Below are positions 6,824 to 14,290 of a stretch of DNA of 15,267 nucleotides, in pieces. The notes below the pieces were generated by a model. It was not told where the DNA came from and searched no databases. It worked only from the letters and a program-made list of their open reading frames with translations. Both the position numbers and the translations under genes were made by a program. The stretch is from Kangiella sp. (GTDB lineage: Bacteria; Pseudomonadota; Gammaproteobacteria; Enterobacterales; Kangiellaceae), in NCBI GenBank assembly GCA_026195755.1, contig JAPHRL010000014.1, positions 1 through 15,267 of the forward strand. The letters are read 5' to 3'. Position 1 is the stretch's first letter, and the number at the start of each line of letters is the position of its first letter.

Positions 6824-7588
6824 TTACGGAATCAGTTGATAATTCTCATACTGCGTGAAAGCACTCACAAAAGAGTCTTCCTTGGCTTCGATTTGTTTAA
6901 CCAGGTCACACAAAGCATCCGCTTTTTCTTCAATAAGCTTCGCTTTGGCCTCGTATTTGGTTTCCATTTCCTGACCAAACTTTTCCATGCGTTGTTCAAA
7001 AGCTTTAACTTTTTCTTCATTACCGCTCATAGCAGCGGCGATCATGGAAGGTATATTGACTTCAACAAACTCGGTGACGCTCTCTTCCATTAAAGCTTCG
7101 AACTCTTTTTCAAACTCAGCACCATCCAGATATTCAGCGATAGCTTCGGGACGTAAATGTGAGTCACTGATGTGCTGCTTTAACTCAGCGGCGATGGTAT
7201 CGACGCGAGCAATGATCTCATCGGCTTTTGCTGGGTTGTGCTCCAATAGAACACCTGTCACATCGCGTACTGCCTCCAATGCCAATAATGAAGCATCTTC
7301 TGCAATATCACTTGCCGCTGGCAGTAGTTCGCGAATCTGCTGGGCATATTCGTGCAACAATTGAGTTTGTTTTGCTGACAAGCTTTGTGTCTTACCATCA
7401 AGCGACAGCGAGTTACTGTCTTTAATGACCACGGACTGCTGCTTATCTTTGGTAAAAACAATCTCATTACCATTTAAACTAACGTCATAAGCCATATCCA
7501 CATCACATGTCTGGCTTTTTGCATTTGCTACACCCGCACCTGTCGCCATCATGACCGCAATGGCTAACGTTTTTATTGTATTGTTCAT
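6824..7588 (-). CDS. DUF2884 (YggN-like) periplasmic protein
   Basis: This 254-residue exported protein is of the DUF2884 / YggN type, whose function is unknown. The ATG at 7588-7586 is chosen because GGAGGAAA lies just upstream and because it creates a clean signal peptide, MNNTIKTLAIAVMMATGAGVANA, likely cut after ANA; the longer frame to 7750 lacks this. The mature part starts with a beta-rich segment (about 28-75) containing Cys28 and a TKDKQQSVVIKD stretch. A long helical, acidic part follows (about 80-235, many E, A and K), including KAFEQRMEKFGQEMETKYEAK, which may form coiled coil. A second Cys near residue 230 (DALCDL) could pair with Cys28. The family assignment rests on overall layout, so it is good but not certain. 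A terminator follows. Confidence 0.8.
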   Translation of the reverse strand: MNNTIKTLAIAVMMATGAGVANAKSQTCDVDMAYDVSLNGNEIVFTKDKQQSVVIKDSNSLSLDGKTQSLSAKQTQLLHEYAQQIRELLPAASDIAEDASLLALEAVRDVTGVLLEHNPAKADEIIARVDTIAAELKQHISDSHLRPEAIAEYLDGAEFEKEFEALMEESVTEFVEVNIPSMIAAAMSGNEEKVKAFEQRMEKFGQEMETKYEAKAKLIEEKADALCDLVKQIEAKEDSFVSAFTQYENYQLIP

Positions 7589-7795
7589 AGAATTTCCTCC
7601 GTTATTAGCAGCCTTATGTATGACTGCCCTTTTAAGATGCGCTTTATCCGTAAAAAGGTTTAGTCTTTGTTTGTGTAAATCAGGCACTTTGCGTAACAAA
7701 GTATTGCAGATTCGGGGAATGGAAATGTTTTGCAAAAAACACTGCAACACTATGCAGGAAAATGATACTGAAGCGCTGTTCTGGAGAGTTAAGGC

Positions 7796-7821
7796 GATAA
7801 GGCTAATACTTTAGCCTTATC
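7796..7821 (-). other. Perfect hairpin downstream of the DUF4404-like gene
   Basis: GATAAGGCTAA (7796-7806) and TTAGCCTTATC (7811-7821) form an 11-bp perfect stem with a TACT loop. It begins 16 bases after the stop codon of the minus-strand gene at 7838. No T run follows on either strand, so it is either a weak terminator or an RNA 3'-end stabiliser. Confidence 0.5.
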
Positions 7822-7837
7822 TAATTAAGAAAGTATA

Positions 7838-8122
7838 TTATACGCCCATATTGCTCAAGCTGTTAGAAATTCGGCGAATAACGCTTGAGAATGAGGGGTA
7901 CTCCTGCTCAAATTCAACCAGGCGATTTTTAAAACGCTCTAATAGAAACTCTTCAGGGTCTTCACGACTATCTTGCAAGAAAAGTTTGGATTCGATAACA
8001 AACTCTAGCTTGGCTAAAACAGCCTCTTCTTTATCTGACAGCTGATTATCAGTATCCAAAGCATCTATCAATTTCTCTGATAATATTAAGATATCGCTCT
8101 GGTTTGGGGTGGAATCAGGCAT
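7838..8122 (-). CDS. Small DUF4404-like protein
   Basis: This is a 94-residue cytoplasmic protein with no signal peptide, predicted to be mostly helical and acidic. The C-terminal part (EFEQEYPSFSSVIRRISNSLSNMGV) resembles the ending of DUF4404 proteins, where a helix after an E-x-x-x-P segment finishes with an Asn-Met-Gly-Ile/Val tail. That match is from memory and is the only basis for the family call. The ATG at 8122 is supported by AAAGGAG seven bases upstream. It is divergent from the membrane-anchored protein at 8244. No catalytic residues stand out, and the function is unknown. Confidence 0.7.
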   Translation of the reverse strand: MPDSTPNQSDILILSEKLIDALDTDNQLSDKEEAVLAKLEFVIESKLFLQDSREDPEEFLLERFKNRLVEFEQEYPSFSSVIRRISNSLSNMGV

Positions 8123-8180
8123 AATCGCTCCTTTTGAAACATTCTTTTACTGATTGTAAGTCAAAGATACACAAAACCCA

Positions 8181-8209
8181 TTGGTCTTATTAGTCGTATC
8201 CCTTATAAT
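8181..8209 (+). promoter_or_regulatory. Sigma-70-type promoter of the methionine-rich protein gene
   Basis: TTGGTC at 8181-8186 and a perfect TATAAT at 8204-8209 are separated by 17 bases. Transcription would begin near 8216, about 28 bases before the ATG at 8244. The promoter lies inside the longer open frame that starts at 8181, which argues that the real start is 8244. Confidence 0.65.
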
Positions 8210-8243
8210 TTGCCACGGTATTACAACAAAGAGAAGGATACAC

Positions 8244-9971
8244 ATGAAAAAACTATTAATTATACTCGTAATTGCAGTTGCAGTTGCAGCGGGAATCTAC
8301 TTCTACAAAGGCGGCGTTGCTACTGTAGCAGCCAAGGATAATAATGTTCTTGCTTATGTTCCAGCCGACACCGTTTTATTTACAGGTAGTGTAACACCAA
8401 TTAGTTTCGAAGAAGCTATGGCGATGAGTCATAAGCTTGGTCTTGACCCATCAACGTTTGTTGATATGCAAGACGATAGCTTCGAACTTGGTCCTGACTC
8501 ACCTGAAGCAGCTCGTATCGGACTTGGTCTTTACGCAAAATATATGAAATCTTTTGCTGACAAGACTACAGTTCAAACTTTAGGCATTACTGAGGCTCCA
8601 AATGCAGCTTTCTATACAGTTGGCGCTTTACCAGTTATGCGTATTGAGTTGGATGGTAGCGATACTTTTGCCAAGTTAATCGAGCAAATCGAAACTGAGC
8701 AAGGTATAACCGCTGATGTTAAAAACATGGATGGCGTTGAGTTCCGTGAATACGCGTTCTCAAATGACGCTTCAGTTCCTTATTCATTAGTGATCAGTTC
8801 ACACGATAACCAAGCGGTTATGACTGTGAATACGCCACTAACTGATGATAAAGACATCAAAGCAGCCTTAAGCAAGCCAGAAAAAAGCATCGCTGACACT
8901 GGTCGCTTGACTGACATGATGGCTAAAAATGACTACCTTGGTCATTCTTTGTTCTTCATCGACAACTTGGCAATCATGAAAGGCGTAACTAACCCGAAAG
9001 CAAACAGCTTTGGCGTTATGTTAGACGAGTTGCTAGTAGTTAATGGCGCTCAGGGTGCTTTGGCAGATATGCAAACTCCTGCCTGTGCTTCTGAGTTCAC
9101 GGCGCTAACAGCCAACTGGCCTACTATGTCAGGCGGTTACACTGAATTCAGTGCGAGCGAAGCAAGTTATAAGTTCATGCTTGAAGGTGATAACGCCGAC
9201 TTGCTTAAGAGTTTACAAAACTTGCGTGGTCACTTGTCAGAAAACTTGAACAATGATGACTACGTCATGAGCTTCGGCATGGGTTTTGATATGGACCAGA
9301 TGGTTCCTGTGATTACTGATGTATGGCAGCGTTTGACGGAAACTCCTTATGAGTGCCCTCCTTTAGCGGAAATGCAAGCTGGCTTAAAGCAGCAAAACCC
9401 AATGATGCTAGGCATGATGACTGGTATGGTTGCAGGTATCAAAGGTATCGGTTTCGGTATCGTTGAAATGGATATGGCTGGTTTAGAGCAAGCTTCATCT
9501 AACCCAATGGCTGTAGCTGACAGCATGCAAATGATTGTCACTGTAAGCGCACAAAAACCAAAAGACTTATTGATGACTTTGAGTTCATTTGCTCCGCAAT
9601 TTGCACAAATGGAACTTAAAGATGGTGGTGATGCAGTATCGTTGCAAGACCAAATGGGCATGCCAGCAAGTATTGCACTTCGTGGCCATGACTTAGTTAT
9701 GTTGGTTGGTGCTGATGCTCTATCTCAACTTCCAAGCATTAAGTCAAACGACGATCTTTCAAGCAATGGCCTATTCAGCATGAGCATGAATTTTGGTAAA
9801 TACATGGAGCTTATCTCTTCTGTGATGAACGACATGGATGCCAATTCAGAAATGGCTCAAGACCAGAAAGCCATGTTTGATAAGCTTAAAGAAGTAGACG
9901 GTACTATCAAAGGCACACTTGATATTACTGACGAAGGTGTCGTTTCTGAGACCAGCTTCAAAGCTAAATAA
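8244..9971 (+). CDS. Membrane-anchored, methionine-rich protein of unknown function
   Basis: I do not recognise this 575-residue protein with confidence. The ATG at 8244 follows AGAAGGA and is downstream of the promoter. The N-terminus, MKKLLIILVIAVAVAAGIYF, is a membrane anchor or uncleaved signal with no lipobox. After it comes LAYVPADTVLFTGSV (about 36-50); a YVPADT opening is seen in some periplasmic proteins of unknown function (DUF3352-like), so this is a tentative hint only. Residues 60-575 have no further transmembrane stretch and would lie in the periplasm. The composition is odd: about 42 methionines (7 percent), clustered around 342-353 and 387-396 (NPMMLGMMTGM). Only two cysteines are present (C281, C371), possibly a disulfide. 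Codon choice (GGT, GCT, CGT, AAC) and the strong promoter and terminator suggest high expression. Confidence 0.82.
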   Translation: MKKLLIILVIAVAVAAGIYFYKGGVATVAAKDNNVLAYVPADTVLFTGSVTPISFEEAMAMSHKLGLDPSTFVDMQDDSFELGPDSPEAARIGLGLYAKYMKSFADKTTVQTLGITEAPNAAFYTVGALPVMRIELDGSDTFAKLIEQIETEQGITADVKNMDGVEFREYAFSNDASVPYSLVISSHDNQAVMTVNTPLTDDKDIKAALSKPEKSIADTGRLTDMMAKNDYLGHSLFFIDNLAIMKGVTNPKANSFGVMLDELLVVNGAQGALADMQTPACASEFTALTANWPTMSGGYTEFSASEASYKFMLEGDNADLLKSLQNLRGHLSENLNNDDYVMSFGMGFDMDQMVPVITDVWQRLTETPYECPPLAEMQAGLKQQNPMMLGMMTGMVAGIKGIGFGIVEMDMAGLEQASSNPMAVADSMQMIVTVSAQKPKDLLMTLSSFAPQFAQMELKDGGDAVSLQDQMGMPASIALRGHDLVMLVGADALSQLPSIKSNDDLSSNGLFSMSMNFGKYMELISSVMNDMDANSEMAQDQKAMFDKLKEVDGTIKGTLDITDEGVVSETSFKAK

Positions 9972-9998
9972 TCTAGTCTTCATATATTAGATTCAATC

Positions 9999-10023
9999 AA
10001 GCCCGGTTCGCCGGGCTTTTTTG
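9999..10023 (+). terminator. Strong Rho-independent terminator with TTCG loop
   Basis: AAGCCCGG (9999-10006) and CCGGGCTT (10011-10018) form an 8-bp stem closed by the very stable TTCG tetraloop, followed by a T run. It lies 27 bases after the stop of the methionine-rich protein gene. Confidence 0.93.
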
Positions 10024-10099
10024 TGCCATCCATTCACTCCCCCCAATCCCTTCCATACATGTCGCTTCAATTGGTTAACTGCTCATTATTTGATCTACG

Positions 10100-10154
10100 T
10101 CATCTATTCAATTACTAGATGAGACTATTCTAATATAAATTGATATCTCGTCTA
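10100..10154 (+). promoter_or_regulatory. Possible operator cluster upstream of sqr
   Basis: TCATCTA (10100-10106) and TAGATGA (10116-10122) form a 7-bp inverted repeat with nine bases between them. A third related half-site, TCTCGTCTA (10146-10154), is the reverse complement of TAGATGAGA (10116-10124) with one mismatch. An AT-rich TAATAT (10131-10136), a possible -10, lies between the half-sites. This layout suits a dimeric regulator of sqr; the regulator is not identified. Confidence 0.4.
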
Positions 10155-10189
10155 ATACGCTTTGACGGGGATCTGAAAAGGAGTCTGCA

Positions 10190-11464
10190 ATGAAAAAGAT
10201 TATCGTATTAGGAGCAGGTATTGGTGGCATCCCAATGGCTTACGAATTAAGGGATGAACTCAAAGATGTTGCGGAAATAACCGTGGTCAGCGACCTTCCA
10301 TATTTTGAATTTACACCGTCCAATCCTTGGGTGGCGGTTAATTGGCGGAAGAAAGAACAAATCCGAGTGGATTTGGCGGAAGTCTTCGGCAAAGGAAAGA
10401 TAAACTTTATTCATAGCGCTGCCAAAAAGGTGAAACCTGAAAGTAATCAGGTTGAATTGGACAATGGCGATACGCTTGATTATGACTATCTAGTTATTGC
10501 TACAGGTCCTGCACTGGCGTTTGATGACATCAAAGGTTTAGGCCCAGAACATTTCACTCATTCGATCTGTAAGACCGACCATGCAGACAGTACGCGCGAA
10601 CATTGGGACAAGTTTGTTGAAAACCCAGGTCCGATAGTCGTTGGTGCTGTGCAGGGTGCATCCTGTTTTGGCCCTGCCTACGAATATGCACTTATACTGG
10701 ATACTGATTTGCGTAAACGCAAAATCCGCGACCAGGTGCCGATTACTTTCGTCACTTCAGAGCCCTATATTGGACATTTAGGGCTGGATGGAGTTGGCGA
10801 TACAAAAAGTTTATTAGAATCAAAGTTACGTGATGCCAATATTAACTGGATCACCAATGCAACAGTTGATGAAGTCACTCAGGATGAAATCCACGTCACT
10901 GAACATTTCCGCGATGGACAGACCATCAAGCATGACCCGATAAAGTTTAAGCATTCAATGCTACTACCCTCTTTTCGTGGGATCGATGCAGTGTTTGGCA
11001 TTGAAGGTCTAACCAATCCGAAAGGTTTTATCCTGACCGACAAATATCAACGTAACCCAACCTTCACCAATGTCTTTGCGGTTGGCGTCTGTGTCGCCAT
11101 CCCACCAATAGGCAAAACACCGGTACCGGTTGGCGTACCAAAAACAGGTTATATGATTGAGTCCATGGTTACCGCAACCGTTCACAACATCAAAGCACTG
11201 ATTGAAAGTAGAGAGCCCGATACCGAACCAAGCTTAAATGCCATGTGCCTGGCAGACTTTGGTGATGGTGGTGTGGCATTTATCGCCAAGCCACAAATAC
11301 CGCCTCGTAACTTGAATTGGTCTGGTAGCGGTAAGTGGGTGCATTACGCTAAGGTAGTATTTGAGAAATACTTCTTGCACAAAGTACGGCGCGGGACTTC
11401 CGAGCCGTTCTGGGAAAAATTTATTATGGATATGATTGGTGTGAAGAAATTGAAGAAGAAATAA
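10190..11464 (+). CDS. sqr: Sulfide:quinone oxidoreductase, type I
   Basis: SQR oxidises sulfide to sulfane sulfur or polysulfide and passes electrons to the membrane quinone pool, serving detoxification or energy gain. The 424-residue protein closely follows the Acidithiobacillus ferrooxidans enzyme as I remember it. The FAD-binding motif LGAGIGG is at 7-13, SNPWVAV at 44-50, ATGP at 104-107, GASCFGPAYEYA at 156-167 and TGYMIESMV at 319-327. The three redox cysteines expected in type I SQR are C127 (HSICKTDHA), C159 (GASCF) and C353 (AMCLADFGD); C301 is an additional cysteine. The C-terminal segment at about 380-424 (KWVHYAKVVFEKYFLHKV) is an amphipathic membrane-binding region. It has no signal peptide, so it is probably attached to the membrane surface. 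AAGGAG lies six bases before the ATG. It is convergent with methionine gamma-lyase. Confidence 0.95.
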   Translation: MKKIIVLGAGIGGIPMAYELRDELKDVAEITVVSDLPYFEFTPSNPWVAVNWRKKEQIRVDLAEVFGKGKINFIHSAAKKVKPESNQVELDNGDTLDYDYLVIATGPALAFDDIKGLGPEHFTHSICKTDHADSTREHWDKFVENPGPIVVGAVQGASCFGPAYEYALILDTDLRKRKIRDQVPITFVTSEPYIGHLGLDGVGDTKSLLESKLRDANINWITNATVDEVTQDEIHVTEHFRDGQTIKHDPIKFKHSMLLPSFRGIDAVFGIEGLTNPKGFILTDKYQRNPTFTNVFAVGVCVAIPPIGKTPVPVGVPKTGYMIESMVTATVHNIKALIESREPDTEPSLNAMCLADFGDGGVAFIAKPQIPPRNLNWSGSGKWVHYAKVVFEKYFLHKVRRGTSEPFWEKFIMDMIGVKKLKKK

Positions 11465-11474
11465 CTAAAACTTT

Positions 11475-11510
11475 GTTGGGTTACGAGGCCTTGCCTCTAA
11501 CCCAACCTAT
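11475..11510 (-). repeat. REP-like palindrome (first of an inverted pair)
   Basis: GTTGGGTTA (11475-11483) and TAACCCAAC (11498-11506) form a 9-bp stem. One bulged C and a 5-bp inner stem GAGGC / GCCTC close a CTT loop. On the minus strand the stem is preceded by ATAGG (11510-11506), close to the GTAGG foot of the common GTAGGTTGGGTT type of REP palindrome. It lies ten bases after the sqr stop and may also stabilise or end that transcript, although no T run follows. Confidence 0.65.
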
Positions 11511-11565
11511 AAGAAAAGCGATGCTGATTTGACGGCGCACTTCGCAACTCATACAGAGGAAAATA

Positions 11566-11616
11566 TAGGATGGGTTATACCCAATGGGGCAGACCCGGCA
11601 ATAACCGTAACCCATC
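11566..11616 (+). repeat. REP-like palindrome (second of an inverted pair)
   Basis: GATGGGTTA (11569-11577) and TAACCCATC (11608-11616) form a 9-bp outer stem, preceded on the plus strand by ATAG (11565-11568). An internal TGGGT-TAT-ACCCA mini-hairpin (11571-11583) competes with the outer stem. Its orientation is opposite to the element at 11475-11510, so the two form a BIME-like inverted pair filling the sqr / megL convergent gap. Confidence 0.55.
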
Positions 11617-11650
11617 ATAAATCTAACAGATAAAGACCAGTTAAAAATAA

Positions 11651-12853
11651 CTAAGCCGCTTTAATCTGTTTGGCCTTCAATGCCTGTGCAAGATCACCAA
11701 TGATGTCATCTATATGCTCAAGTCCGACAGAGATACGGATTAATGTTTCGCTGATACCTGCAGCAGCTCGCTCTTCTGGTGTATAAGGCGAATGCGTCAT
11801 TGAGGCCGGATGTTGAATCAAGGTTTCTGCATCACCAAGACTCACCGCAATACGACACATATTCAGGCTATTCATAAAGCGAACGGCATCATCAAATCCA
11901 CCCTTCACTTCAAAAGCAATCACACCACCGGCGCGTTTCATTTGCTTGCCAATCAGGTGATGAGCCGGATGACTTTTAAGGCCAGGATAATACACCTGTT
12001 CAATCTGCTCGTTGGCTTCTAAAAAGTCAGCGACTTTTTCAGCATTGTCACAATGACGCTCGACACGCACCGAAAGTGTTTTCAGGCCACGTAGAATTAG
12101 CCAGGCGTCATTAGGACTCATGACTGCGCCCATATCTTTCAGCGTTGTCATTTTAATATTTTCAATCTGCTCTGCACTGCCACAGGTAATACCGGCCACC
12201 ACATCACCATGACCATTCAAGTACTTGGTCGCACTATGAATGATCAAGTCCATACCAAAATCACTGGGTTGCTGTAACACTGGCGACATAAAAGTATTAT
12301 CAAGAATGGTTAATAAGTCGTGTCTTTTTGCGATATCAGAAATCGCCTGCATGTCAGCACAAACCAGGTTCGGGTTGATAGGCGTTTCAAAATAAATCAG
12401 CTTGGTGTTTTCTTTGATGGCTGCTTCAACTTCGATAGGCTTTGTAATATCAACGAAGGTTGCTTCAATGCCTAAGTCTTTAAACTTATGATTGATTAGG
12501 GCGAACGTGCAACCGTACAAAGCAGCAGACGCGACCAGATGATCACCGGCTTTTAAGTTTGCCAACAAGGTTGCTGAAACAGCACCCATGCCAGAACCAA
12601 AAGCAGCCGCTTCTTCGGTGTTTTCCAAAGCCGCCATTTTCTGCTCTAATTCGCGTACTGTTGGATTTCCCAATCGGCTGTAGATATAACCCTGCTCTTC
12701 GCCCGCAAAGCGGCTTGCGCCCTGCTCGACGTTATCAAAGACAAAGGTTGATGTCTGGTGAATAGGTGTTGATAGTGATCCAAAACTGGGATCGCCGATG
12801 CGACCTGAATGGATAGCTTTGGTTTCTATATTAATAAACTTACCTGAACTCAT
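11651..12853 (-). CDS. megL: Methionine gamma-lyase (PLP-dependent)
   Basis: This cytoplasmic enzyme splits methionine into methanethiol, 2-oxobutyrate and ammonia; relatives also release H2S from homocysteine or cysteine. The 400-residue length matches Pseudomonas putida MGL (398). Residues seen: YSR at 58-60 (phosphate-binding Tyr and Arg from the neighbouring subunit), SGMGA at 87-91, LYGCTFA with Tyr113 and the MGL-specific Cys115, LDNT with Asp185, SATKYLNGHGD with the PLP lysine at 210, and SLGDAETLIQHPASMTH near the C-terminus. Cys115 separates it from cystathionine gamma-synthase and cystathionine lyases. The ATG at 12853 is preferred; the frame continues to a TTG at 12880, but the family start and a GAGAG before the ATG favour the shorter form. 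It starts 29 bases after the Lrp-type gene ends, so the two probably form one operon. Confidence 0.92.
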   Translation of the reverse strand: MSSGKFINIETKAIHSGRIGDPSFGSLSTPIHQTSTFVFDNVEQGASRFAGEEQGYIYSRLGNPTVRELEQKMAALENTEEAAAFGSGMGAVSATLLANLKAGDHLVASAALYGCTFALINHKFKDLGIEATFVDITKPIEVEAAIKENTKLIYFETPINPNLVCADMQAISDIAKRHDLLTILDNTFMSPVLQQPSDFGMDLIIHSATKYLNGHGDVVAGITCGSAEQIENIKMTTLKDMGAVMSPNDAWLILRGLKTLSVRVERHCDNAEKVADFLEANEQIEQVYYPGLKSHPAHHLIGKQMKRAGGVIAFEVKGGFDDAVRFMNSLNMCRIAVSLGDAETLIQHPASMTHSPYTPEERAAAGISETLIRISVGLEHIDDIIGDLAQALKAKQIKAA

Positions 12854-12882
12854 ACGACTCTCGCTGTTGATTCTCGCCAAAA

Positions 12883-13371
12883 TTAATCATCAAGAATATT
12901 GATAGCCGTCGTGGCCTTCACCTCCTTCAATACCAGCGTGGTATGAACCTTGGCGACTCCCTCCAGTGGAATCATCTTCTTTGATATAAAATGCTCTAAA
13001 GACTGAGTGTTTTTAACCGCCACTTTAAGCACATAATCATATTCGCCAGTGACGTTGTGGCACTCTAAAACTTCTGGCCAGGACGTCACCTTGTCTAAAA
13101 TATTCTGAATCTGTTCAAATCGATGTAACTGCAAACTAAATTCAACAAAACACAAATTGTCGTAACCAATTTTTTGCCTATCAACCAAAGCAACGTATCG
13201 GGCAATGACGCCCTTTTGCTCCAAGCGCTTAACCCGTGCATGAACAGCTGGGGGCGAAAGGTTTACCTGTTTGGCAAGCTCGGCATTGGTCAGGCGACCA
13301 TCGTTTTGCAGTATCTGCAGAATCTTCTGATCAACAGAATCCAGCTCTATTTCGTGTGAATATGTTAGCAT
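12883..13371 (-). CDS. Lrp/AsnC-family transcriptional regulator
   Basis: This is a leucine-responsive-type DNA-binding regulator, 162 residues from the ATG at 13371; the usual length is 150-165. Upstream in-frame ATGs at 13404 and 13425 would add residues with no family match. The N-terminal winged helix-turn-helix spans about 11-60, with the recognition region LTNAELAKQVNLSPPAVHAR at 27-46. The C-terminal ligand-sensing (AsnC/RAM) domain contains VTGEYDYVLKVAV at 107-119, the G-x-Y-D motif of the family. It lies directly upstream of methionine gamma-lyase, like the P. putida pair MdeR and MdeA, although there the genes are divergent. It probably controls megL in response to a sulfur amino acid; that is inferred from context. 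Confidence 0.92.
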   Translation of the reverse strand: MLTYSHEIELDSVDQKILQILQNDGRLTNAELAKQVNLSPPAVHARVKRLEQKGVIARYVALVDRQKIGYDNLCFVEFSLQLHRFEQIQNILDKVTSWPEVLECHNVTGEYDYVLKVAVKNTQSLEHFISKKMIPLEGVAKVHTTLVLKEVKATTAINILDD

Positions 13372-13571
13372 TTTGACTAGCCCCAAATGAATGATATTCG
13401 GCATACTACCAGAAATGACGAACATTTATAATTTATTGTGGCTTATACAGATATATTATTCGAAAAGAAAACTTGTAACCAAAGAGAATATGAAGAATCT
13501 TCCGTCAAAATCTTCTGGTCAGACAAGAAACAGGCTACACTGGAACTATCAACTCAAAAAAACTAATAACA

Positions 13572-14216
13572 ATGAAGCAGTTAGTCATCTTACTTCACGG
13601 CATGGGCCGCACCCGCTTTTCCATGCGATCTTTAGAGAAATACTTTAAGAATCAGGGCTATCAAGTCCTCAATGAATCCTATGATTCACGGACAAAGCCG
13701 ATCGAAATCATTGCTGAAGAACACATTGAGAAGCTTCTGCATTCTGTCAATATCAATGACTTTGAAGCGGTTCACTTCGTCACCCACTCACTAGGCGGCA
13801 TCATGCTGCGGTACTACTTAAGTCATCATGAAATTAACCAGCTTGGTCGTATCGTGATGATCGCCCCGCCCAACCAGGGCAGCGAAGTGGCAGAACTCTA
13901 CCGGGGTAAGCTGTGGTACAAGCTAGCCACCGGCAAACCCGGACAGCAACTGTATATCAACAACAACCCACTGCTAGAGCAGCTAAAATCAGTTCCAGCA
14001 GATGTCGGAATCATGATCGGCACGCGATCCTCCGATCCCTGGTTTAATCACGCCTTTGCCGGGCCACACGACGGCAAAGTCTCAGTCCAAAGCGCCCACC
14101 TTCCTGAAATGAAAGACTTCATCACAGTCAACCACGGCCACACCTTCATCATGAACAACAAAAAAGTACAGCAAAACATCGAACACTTTTTACAGCATGG
14201 TGTTTTTGATCATTAG
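13572..14216 (+). CDS. Small alpha/beta hydrolase (lipase / PGAP1-like)
   Basis: This 214-residue cytoplasmic alpha/beta hydrolase belongs to the lipase-like group with short length and no signal peptide. The oxyanion-hole stretch LLHGMG is at 7-12. The nucleophile elbow is THSLGG at 71-76 with Ser73. APPNQGSE at 98-105 is the segment usual in triacylglycerol-lipase and DUF676-type esterases. The acid is probably Asp167 in GPHDGKV, and the base is His188 or His190 in VNHGHTFIM. The substrate is unknown; short-chain esters or lipids are plausible. No clear ribosome site precedes the ATG (AACTAATAACA), so expression may be low. It is divergent from the Lrp-type gene, and its downstream junction carries copy B of the structured repeat. 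Confidence 0.88.
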   Translation: MKQLVILLHGMGRTRFSMRSLEKYFKNQGYQVLNESYDSRTKPIEIIAEEHIEKLLHSVNINDFEAVHFVTHSLGGIMLRYYLSHHEINQLGRIVMIAPPNQGSEVAELYRGKLWYKLATGKPGQQLYINNNPLLEQLKSVPADVGIMIGTRSSDPWFNHAFAGPHDGKVSVQSAHLPEMKDFITVNHGHTFIMNNKKVQQNIEHFLQHGVFDH

Positions 14217-14290
14217 CTTCCAAATAGATATAACCAAGACAAGATTAAATTAGTTTAAATGTTTTTTAATTTTTAGTACTTTGCGGCAAT

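Noticed and set aside
6987..7364. Plus-strand 125-codon frame opposite the DUF2884 gene
   Set aside because: Ala/Ser-rich antisense of a real coding region, without a ribosome site or family match.
7589..7750. Longer N-terminus of the DUF2884 protein (start at 7750)
   Set aside because: The added residues are Cys- and Arg-rich and hide the signal peptide; GGAGGAAA and the signal peptide both fit the ATG at 7588.
8181..8243. Earlier start of the methionine-rich protein at 8181
   Set aside because: The promoter TATAAT lies inside it, and the ATG at 8244 has a ribosome site and begins the membrane anchor.
13391..13648. Plus-strand 85-codon frame overlapping the start of the alpha/beta hydrolase
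   Set aside because: It overlaps a well-supported gene in another frame, and its sequence is not protein-like.
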